From assembly GCA_009823395.1 (NCBI GenBank), contig CM020512.1, positions 9,993,405-10,057,404 on the forward strand: a stretch of DNA of 64,000 nt. Reading direction: 5' to 3'. The notes under the pieces are model-generated. The model was not told the DNA's origin and searched no databases. It saw only the letters and a list, made by a program, of their open reading frames with translations. The position numbers and the translations under genes are program-made. This DNA comes from Thamnaconus septentrionalis. Its lineage: Eukaryota > Chordata > Actinopteri > Tetraodontiformes > Monacanthidae. How positions within the stretch are numbered: the stretch's first letter is position 1; every line of letters begins with the position of its first letter. Shown here one piece after another: positions 56,634 to 64,000 of this stretch.

Positions 56634-56968
56634 AGACTTCCGTTTTTTTGTTTTTTTTTCCCGTCAGGCCTTGGATGGCGGCGGCCTCAGCAGCGCTTCC
56701 CTCGGCCAAAACCAGACTCAGATGTGTTGAGCGGCTGAGATAAATAACCTGCAGCGAAAAAAAAAAATTACAAAGGACCCCAGATCCAGATCACCGCCAC
56801 TTGCTTCCAATTAAATCAAGGCCTCGCTCATTAAAATGTTTCATCGCTGGGATCAGAGCGAGACTCCCAGCCTCCTCCTCTCGGGGACGCGGGTCTACAT
56901 GTCGCCGGGGCCGCTGATGGGAGGCGGAGCCTGGCGGGAGCAGGCCTGCTCTTTATTTTCACCTGGGA

Positions 56969-57009
56969 GGCCGAGCTGAGCCGAGCCGAGCCGAGCTGAG
57001 CTGAGCTGG
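56969..57009. repeat. (GAGCY)n pentamer repeat
   Basis: GAGCT and GAGCC units alternate for about eight copies. Confidence 0.8.
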
Positions 57010-59090
57010 ACCAGGCCCACAACTGATCCTCATCATGTGGGAGTGATGGAGCGCTCAGCTCAGCATTTCCACCCCGATTTTTTTTTCTCTTTTTTTTCAG
57101 TGATCCTGAGTTTGCGTCATTTTCTCTGGATGGCGTCAGGGAGGCCCTGGAGAGGAGAGGAGAACCCCTCAGCTTTCATTAGCGTTCCGAAGTGGCCTGC
57201 TACACTGACGTCATTTCACATAAATAAATAAATAAATGAACGAATTAACGAAGGAAGGAACGATGCCGGGCGGCCAGTTTCAATACTACCCCTGCTGAAC
57301 TTGCCTGGAGAGCCGCCGAGAGCCATTATAGCGGGTTGGGGGGGGGAATTGTTTGTCTTTGCGCAAAATTGATTTGTCAAAATTTAATTTTTAAGAAAAC
57401 AAAGGGCAAGACTTTCTTTTTCTCGCTGAGAGGTTGCGGGGGGTTTATTGGAGGGAGAAGTGCCGCAGCTCGTGCTGCTCGGCCGCCTGGTTTTCATCCC
57501 AGCGTGAAACGGATCTCCCCGAATGTTTGCAATTAAACGAACCAAAAAAAAAAAAAAAAAAGGGGCGAAAGAGGAAATGCGGACGGGGTTTGTTTCCACC
57601 GGGCGGTCGGAGCGGACAGCTGCGAGCGCTGACGTGTGAAAGCGCTGCCAGGTTCGGTTCTGCACCAGTCCAGCCGCTGCGCTCGGCGCCGCCTCCGCCG
57701 ACCGACGTGTGAAAGACATCTGCAGCTGCAAAAGTGTTTCGGACACGACGTCAAAACCAGAGCGGCGTGACGTCCGTCGCAAAGTTGGACAAATTCCCCT
57801 CCTGTCCTCCCCCCAAAAAAACAAAACAAATCGAATGTCATGCTCGGACTCAGAGCCTCACGTCACTTTCGTCCAGCGCAAACACCTTTTTTTTTTTTTG
57901 CAGCGTCATACTGAAGAAGTCTCACTTTAAAGCCGCAGGCGGTCTCTTTTTCTGGTGCCCGACGGTGCGGCCGCGAGGAAGCAGCAGCAGTCGTGTGTGT
58001 TTTTTTTTATGATTCAAATTTTTAACACAAAAAAGCGTTCAGCGATGCTAGGTGTCGCTAGCCTAGCTAGCTAGGTGCTTGGTGTCGTCTTCAGATTGGT
58101 GATTGGTGCCTCAATCAGGCTCTTTTAAGTTCAATAAATATCGTTCCCATTTCAATTGGAAGCTTTCCACTCAGTTCATTAGTCTGTATGACGAGCCCTC
58201 CAGTGCAGCTAATCTGGCTAAATTGCGCCCGGGTGTGTTGAAACATCCTGCCGAGCAGGAAGTGCTGCTGCGGTGAGACACTCGCAGCACTGAAGGCCGC
58301 TGCTGCTTGTCCGTCTTCTCCTCAAGCGCACATTTCTTCACTCCCGACGTTCAGTTCATCAATCCGTCCAATGTTATTTGCGAAGCGCTGAATCGCATCG
58401 TCCGGAGACGTCTCAAACCAACTCCAACTTCCTCCTCCAGGGGAAGCAAGGAGCAACCGAGCCAAACCGAACCCAGAAGAAGGCTAAGAGAAGGACACTT
58501 GAACGTGAGTCACCCAATTAGACGATTGGACACGCCCTCTCCCGCTGAGGTAGGTGGGATTAAGTGAGTCGAACTTTGGGTTTAAGCAGATTTTTTATTT
58601 TTTTTGGAGTGTTCCCTCGCCGCTCACAGCTCACGCAAAAAATCGCCGCGCTTTTGCATTTCTTTGAAACCTAAACGCGAATAAAGGTGGACTTGCACCC
58701 CGGTGGCAACAACAGCTGATTCTGCAGAACTCTGGGAACCATCGACCCCCCCACTACCACCACCACCGCCCGCTGGTTCTCTTTTTATCTCTACCACTGC
58801 AGTCAGTCAACTTTCTGTGGAAGCAGCTTGTTTTCCTTCAGCAAGTTGCTTGATCAGTTCCTCCTCATGCACACACACAAACACACACAAACACACACAT
58901 ACGCACAGAAATTTTGACCCGGAGGGGGCCGGGGGGGAGGAAATTGAATTAGCTGGGTGTAATGCAGCTCCTTGTGTGTGTAATCAGAGCAGCGTTTTAG
59001 AATACACGACCATTGTGAGCCGGTGCGGTCGCAGAGCCGGCGACCGCTGGGGGAAGCTGTCCTTATCACTAGATATGATTACAGCCAGGG

Positions 59091-59132
<42 letters not shown>

Positions 59133-59638
59133 GTGATGCAGTGAGATTTGTGTGGGAGTCACGGCTGACTGATTTCTCGGGGAATGTGCGTCGACATGCG
59201 GCAGTTTGTGCGTTCGAATGACGGCAAGCTCTCAAAACGGAGAACGCAAACAAAGGAAAATATTTAAAAATCGGCCAAAAAACAAAAAAATCTCGTTTTT
59301 TCTTTACTCGGCTCGTCGTTATAAATCATTTTTTGCGGTCCCTCTTCTGTGTCCTCGTCCCTCAGATCTCTGCTGTGCCGCGACGGCGGCGGCGGCGACG
59401 CTGCGTTTGTTTCCACTATCATTGTTTCGCTGTGGGCCGCAGGCTGTGTTTTCCACGGTGGATGTCTTTGTTTTCCCCCACTGTGTTAATTATTTTTGTG
59501 CTGGTATTTTGCCTCCTCCTGATATAGTGTTTCCTGCTATTGTCTTTCTTCTCTTTCTCTTTTTTTCTCTCTTCCACGCCGGCTGACTCTGGAAGCGGGC
59601 CAGCCGGTCCCTCCTACCTCAAAATACACACACATAGA

Positions 59639-59692
<54 letters not shown>

Positions 59693-60118
59693 CACGCACA
59701 CGCATTTTTTTTCTCCGCTGCTTTGTGAGGGCTGACATTAAACTCCATTGATTTTCATGAATGCCAGTCTAGCCTCGCCCTCAACCCAAACCTCACTTCA
59801 TAACTCAGTTAACTCAAGTCTATTGATAAACTGGTGGAGGAAAACCGAGGACTGGCCAGAATACCAAAAACTTACAAAATAAAAAAAGTATTTTCTGGTC
59901 CCCACAATTGCAAGACACATAAGCATGCTGTGTACACACACGTTTGTTGGTCTATCTTTGTGAAGACTTCCATTGATTTTGTATTCCACTGCCTCACCTT
60001 CAGGAGAATCCTGACCCACACCGTGATTCTAGACGTACGATTTCAACACCATCTCGATCTTCACACTTGTGAGGAGAAGCCGAAGAGTCCTGACTTGGAA
60101 GAAACGCCACTCTGTTAC

Positions 60119-60686
60119 CAGTGTTGGCGGGTAATCTATTACTAAGTAATCCACTACTGTAATTAAACTACTTTTTTAGTAACAGAGTAATGTAACGGGA
60201 TTACTCCGGCAAAACTGGTAATGATATCACAATCGCTTTATCAAGTGACGATTCCATTACTTTTCTGAAATATTTTGCAAGCTAAAAATGTTTTATCATC
60301 CACAAAATGTCTGAAATTTAGAAAAACAACTGAAGACAATGATGTCGCGGATTGAGGATGCAGCCGTGCATGTAAGGTCATTGATATGCGACGACGCACC
60401 AAAACAAGCATGGCGGCAGCAAAATAAAAAACAGCGATTGCATTTGATTGCGAGAAATACAAACATTATTTTGGGTTCATCTCGTCTAAATGAAAGAATA
60501 TTGTGGTTCGTTGTACATTGTTTGCGGGAAACAAGGTGTTCTCAACTGTACTACTTTATTTTTTTTAACTAAAGTAATTAGTAATTGATTACTCATGAAA
60601 CAAAGTAGTCAAAGAAGGAATTAGATTACTTTTTAAGGAGTAATCAGTAGTTGGATTACTTTTATGGAGTAATCCCAACAACACTG
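60119..60686. mobile_element. CAGTGTTG-ended non-autonomous DNA element
   Basis: Left end CAGTGTTGGCGGGTAATC, right end GGAGTAATCCCAACAACACTG. The arms are rich in inverted TTACT/AGTAA motifs. This layout fits hAT-like elements. I could not find a clean 8-bp flanking duplication. The interior holds a short AT-rich unrelated core. Confidence 0.65.
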
Positions 60687-61042
60687 TCATTATTCTCTCC
60701 ATCTTTTCAGACGCATCTGTCGACTTCCAACCATCCTCACGTTGCTGTTGCGTTTTTTTCTTTACTACTAAACGTGTCTCATGTCTTTGTGGGAATGATT
60801 AGAATGCTTCCTTTTTTTTGTGACCCCCGCCTTTCTGTCTGTTCGTTTTCCAGGGCTCACCGCAGCCGAACCCGCACCTTGCCCACCGCGGACCTCGACC
60901 ACAACATGCCGAGGAGCTCGGCTCACACCTTTATTTAAATTAATTTTAAAAAAAAGGTGACGATTGAGCAAAGAAACGTCCTGACTTAGAGGGTCTGTCG
61001 CGAGAGTCTGCTGGTCCACACAATGTCACATGTATACAAAGA

Positions 61043-61073
<31 letters not shown>

Positions 61074-61140
61074 CATCTCTGCTCTCCCTTCCTCCTCATG
61101 TCAGAAAACACAAGAAGTCAGTGATACAGCAAACCAACTC

Positions 61141-61225
61141 TGTGTGTGTGTGTGCGCGCGTGTGTGTGTGTGTTAGGGAGGAAGGGAGGGAGAGAGAGAG
61201 AGTCCACCTCTCAGTTCAGAGGGGT

Positions 61226-61273
<48 letters not shown>

Positions 61274-61620
61274 CTCTGTTTGCCTTTTGTTGCGGCCCCT
61301 CACTTTCTCAACACTTGGACGGAGGGAACTGATACTTCTTGCCTTTGTCAGTGTGTGTGTGTGTGTGTGTGACAGAGAGAGAGAGAGAGAGGGAGGGAGG
61401 GAGAGAGAGAGAGAGGGAGAGAGAGTGAGTGCGCACATGTGTGTTTGTGCGTGCGTTCCTGTTTGAAAGTGCCGTCCGACGGTGGTGGTTTCTCCTCCTC
61501 CTCCGCCTGCCTGCTCTGGACTGGACTGCTGCTGCTGCGCCGCTGCCGGCAGGATGAGTGACGGGACGCGGTGACACGGCGCTCGGATCCCCGCGGATGA
61601 ACGTTTGGCGCCGCAGACGG

Positions 61621-61678
<58 letters not shown>

Positions 61679-61812
61679 CTCGGCCGGCTGGCTCCCCAGT
61701 GGAGCAGCGTGTTTCAGGGCTTGCAAACCGGGAATGTGTGTGTGTGTGTGTGTGTGTGTTTGTGTACGTGTGTGTTGCATGCTTGTCCGGAATGCAACAG
61801 GTCACGTCTAGT

Positions 61813-61843
<31 letters not shown>

Positions 61844-61975
61844 GCTTATGTGTTTTTTCTGCAGCACAAATTAAAAAATAAGCAAATCTCTGGATGCATT
61901 AAGAGGCAGAAATCTTCTCCTTCTTCTTCTTCTTTTTCTTCCTCGCCGCCCCGGCTCTACCTCCTCACCCCGTGC

Positions 61976-62008
<33 letters not shown>
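61141..62008. repeat. Cluster of GA/CT and TG runs
   Basis: CT run 61229-61270, GA runs at 61374-61430 and 61622-61676, TG runs near 61346, 61737 and 61815, CT run 61979-62008. The opposed polypurine and polypyrimidine runs lie within a GC-rich region. Confidence 0.9.
61470..61620 (+). other. Candidate 5' exon of a downstream gene
   Basis: A GC-rich segment ends CGCAGACGG followed by GTAAGAG, a strong donor. It includes ATG codons at 61554 (stop after a few codons) and 61597 (open to the donor, 8 codons). The next gene after VDR in tetrapods is HDAC7 in the same direction, so a 5' exon of hdac7 is one guess. No HDAC7 protein similarity is visible. Confidence 0.25.
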
Positions 62009-62010
<2 letters not shown>

Positions 62011-62848
62011 CTCCCCCTCCACCCTCGCCCGGCCCGGAGTTACTCGAGTTACCGGCTTCCTCCTGTTGTTGTGGCCCCGGCGGTTTGTGTGCGGCGCTCC
62101 CACGCTCTCTCCCGGAGAGACGGAGAGGAAGGAAAACAGCGATAACCGCTCTCGGAGCTGCGGGGGGAGAAGTGGAAAGCTTTGCTTTTCGGCACCACCG
62201 TCGCCCCCCACCTCCCCCCCTCGGCGGTCTCCTCCGGCCATCGCCTTATCCCCCCCCTTTAAAAAAAAAAAGAAAGAAAGAAAAAAGAAACCAAAGTGAC
62301 GATAAATAACGGAGTGTGTATTCGAATGTCTGGCTGCCCCCCTTTCCCTCCTTCTTTCTCTCTTTCTTTTTTGTTTTCTGGACAAAAGTTTTCTCTTTTC
62401 TTCAGAGGTGGTGGGGTGGCTGAGGTGGTGAGAAAATTGGAAACAGAACCACCCACAGTGGAAGTGAGTCAGCCCGGCATTTAGTGGTGTGTTGACTTTG
62501 GAAATGGCAGGGTTTGGGGAAGGACAGGAGGGGTGAGGAGAGGAGGAGGAGGTGGGGGGCGGAGGGGTGTTTGCCAGTGCCTGCTGTTCTGTTTGGTGGC
62601 GATGATGGCGGGGGTCGTACGCATGATATTTGTCTGTCGGAGAGTTTGTCCCCGGCGTGTTTTTCCTCTACTTTTCGCCGCGCCGCCGCTGCTGCTGCAG
62701 AAAAGTGGGAGCTGAGCTGTTTTGCAGCAGCCTGCCTTCAGAGAGAGAGGGGGACTGACGGAGGGGAGGAGAGGGGAGGAGGAGGAGGAGGAGGAGGAGG
62801 AGGAGGGAGGGAGGGAGGGAGGGAGGAGAATCGGGAAGCCAGAGGCTG

Positions 62849-62858
62849 TTTATAAAGG
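62849..62858 (+). promoter_or_regulatory. TATA-like box in GC-rich 62-kb region
   Basis: TTTATAAAGG after a polypurine run. A start near 62880 is possible. The region fits a promoter of a downstream gene but is not proved. Confidence 0.3.
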
Positions 62859-63645
62859 GAGGGAGATTGTCCATCTGGGACAGTCCCAAGCGCTGAAAGC
62901 TTCTCCACCCTGAACCCAAACACCCCCCCCACTCCCCTCCGCCGCCTCGGCCCTGCTGCTGCTGCTGCTGCTGCGTGAAAACGTGGCTGCAAAAACCTGC
63001 ATCTTGCTCTCATCTGCAATTCTTCTTCTTTTTTAAAAAAAAAGAAAAAAAAAAAAAGACTTTGACCTATTCCTCTTCCTCTTTTCTTCCTGCCTGCGGC
63101 TCATCACTTCCTGTCAGATTGCTGCAGTGTACCAGACGGACGGTTTGCTTTGCTCCCTTCACTTCACTTCGGTTCCTCCAGCTCGACTCCGCCCGCCCGC
63201 TCCGCTCGACGCGACGGAAGCCCGCGGTTCTCGGTGTCATTTTGAAGTGTGAACTCTTCAGTCTCCTGCGTGCATACAATCTGCCATATATGGACGTGCG
63301 AGGGGCCAATTTTGGGCCCACGGCTGGTGACACACGCTCAGAAGAAGCCGAGTGGTGTTTGGCGGTTTGCGCGGGCTGCAACGTTATTCTGAGAAGCTGC
63401 AGGCTCGTCTTCCGCACCGCGAGCAAGCCGGGGGCCGCTGGCTGAGGACGGACGGAAATCACCTCAAGAGCGCCGCACGTGTCGATTTTCTCCATTTATT
63501 TATCTCCGAAAATCGATGCGCACTTAGCCCTCTGTTTGCAGCCTCTGGCTAAAGGTGACCCTTTGCTGGATCCGTCGCGCGTCTGGAGGCAGACGGAAAG
63601 CCAGGAGCTCAACTCGCGACTTGTCAGCTCGAGGAGAGGCGGCAA

Positions 63646-63665
63646 GGGGCCCTTTGTGAGGTCAC
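63646..63665. repeat. Palindromic repeat, copy 4 (degenerate)
   Basis: GGGCCCTTTGTGAGGTCAC, followed by GCACTGATTTCCAGAGCC, the same right flank as copy 3. Confidence 0.5.
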
Positions 63666-64000
63666 GGCCGGCACTGATTTCCAGAGCCGAACGTTTGCGT
63701 GCAAAGTTTCCGAAAAAAGGGAAGCAGGTCGAAGAAGAGAAGGATGAACTTCCCTCACCAACCGAGCGTGAAGCAGGGGCTTCACGAAATGAAACAGTCC
63801 GCTGAAGCAAAACTCGTTTCTTTCTTTTATCCAACCAAATGTAAGCCCCGCCCCCCCACCCCACCCCCACCCCTGTCCTCTCCCTTTGTGTGTCCGAACC
63901 GCCGTCTCCCGCTCCTCATCCCCCGGCCGGTCTTCCTCCCTCGGCGCCGCCTGTGCGCCCAGCGATAAGGGGACAGCGACGGTAGCACTTCCTCTCCGCG

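Larger units (their letters stand above)
56387..60118. other. Intergenic, no gene recognised
   Basis: Microsatellites (56584, 58865-58903, 59092-59126, 59655-59692), a GC-rich patch near 57590-57720, and mixed unique sequence. No exon is supportable. Confidence 0.5.
62009..64000. other. GC-rich, promoter-like end of window
   Basis: C/T-rich and CpG-rich sequence with (GGA)n/(GGGA)n (62777-62826), (CTG)n (62955-62974), a TATA-like box at 62849 and a palindromic repeat copy at 63646. Likely 5' flank, UTR or first intron of the next gene. Coding content is not demonstrable. Confidence 0.4.

Overview
The window is vertebrate nuclear DNA, almost certainly from a teleost fish. It is AT/GC-mixed, full of CA/TG microsatellites, and carries the 3' end of a fish-type L2 retroposon (about 39.6-39.84 kb) plus several non-autonomous DNA transposons. 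The only gene I can support is a vitamin D receptor (vdr, NR1I1) on the + strand. Its eight coding exons lie between 9479 and 27246. They line up with human VDR exons 2-9 in phase and, apart from the shortened exon 5 region and one 2-nt defect, in length. The intact reading would be 420 residues: a two-zinc-finger DNA-binding domain (Cys24/27/41/44 and Cys60/66/76/79), a hinge, and a ligand-binding domain ending in an AF-2 helix. I cannot decide whether this is the vdra or vdrb paralogue.

Layout. 1-9478: non-coding DNA upstream of the first coding exon (5' flank or intron 1) with repeats and a large inverted tetranucleotide array near 4.4-4.7 kb. 9479-10825: the two zinc-finger exons. 10826-19996: a 9.2-kb intron 3 with a perfect DR1 nuclear-receptor half-site pair (12002) and a strong TATA-like box (19319). 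19997-27246: hinge and ligand-binding exons. The introns between them carry a PIF/Harbinger-like MITE (24120-24758), a 23-bp minisatellite and two copies of an AT-rich element. 27247 to about 31.45 kb, or to about 36.04 kb: a long 3' UTR, judged from poly(A) signals. 36-61 kb: no supportable gene; microsatellites, two or more hAT-like elements, an L2 tail and GC-rich patches. 61-64 kb: GC-rich, GA/CT-repeat-rich DNA with a candidate splice donor (61621) and a TATA-like box (62851). This could be the promoter and 5' exons of the next gene. In tetrapods HDAC7 follows VDR in the same orientation, but I found no HDAC7 coding exon, so this is a positional guess only.

The most notable point is at the end of exon 8. 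The exon is 115 nt where 117 is needed, so canonical GT-AG joining to exon 9 breaks the frame exactly at the conserved Ser-Pro-Asp junction and would remove the last helices including AF-2. This is either an assembly or allelic 2-nt deletion or a true lesion. I saw no evidence of a new multi-gene system. The other findings are regulatory motifs, repeat families and structural DNA.
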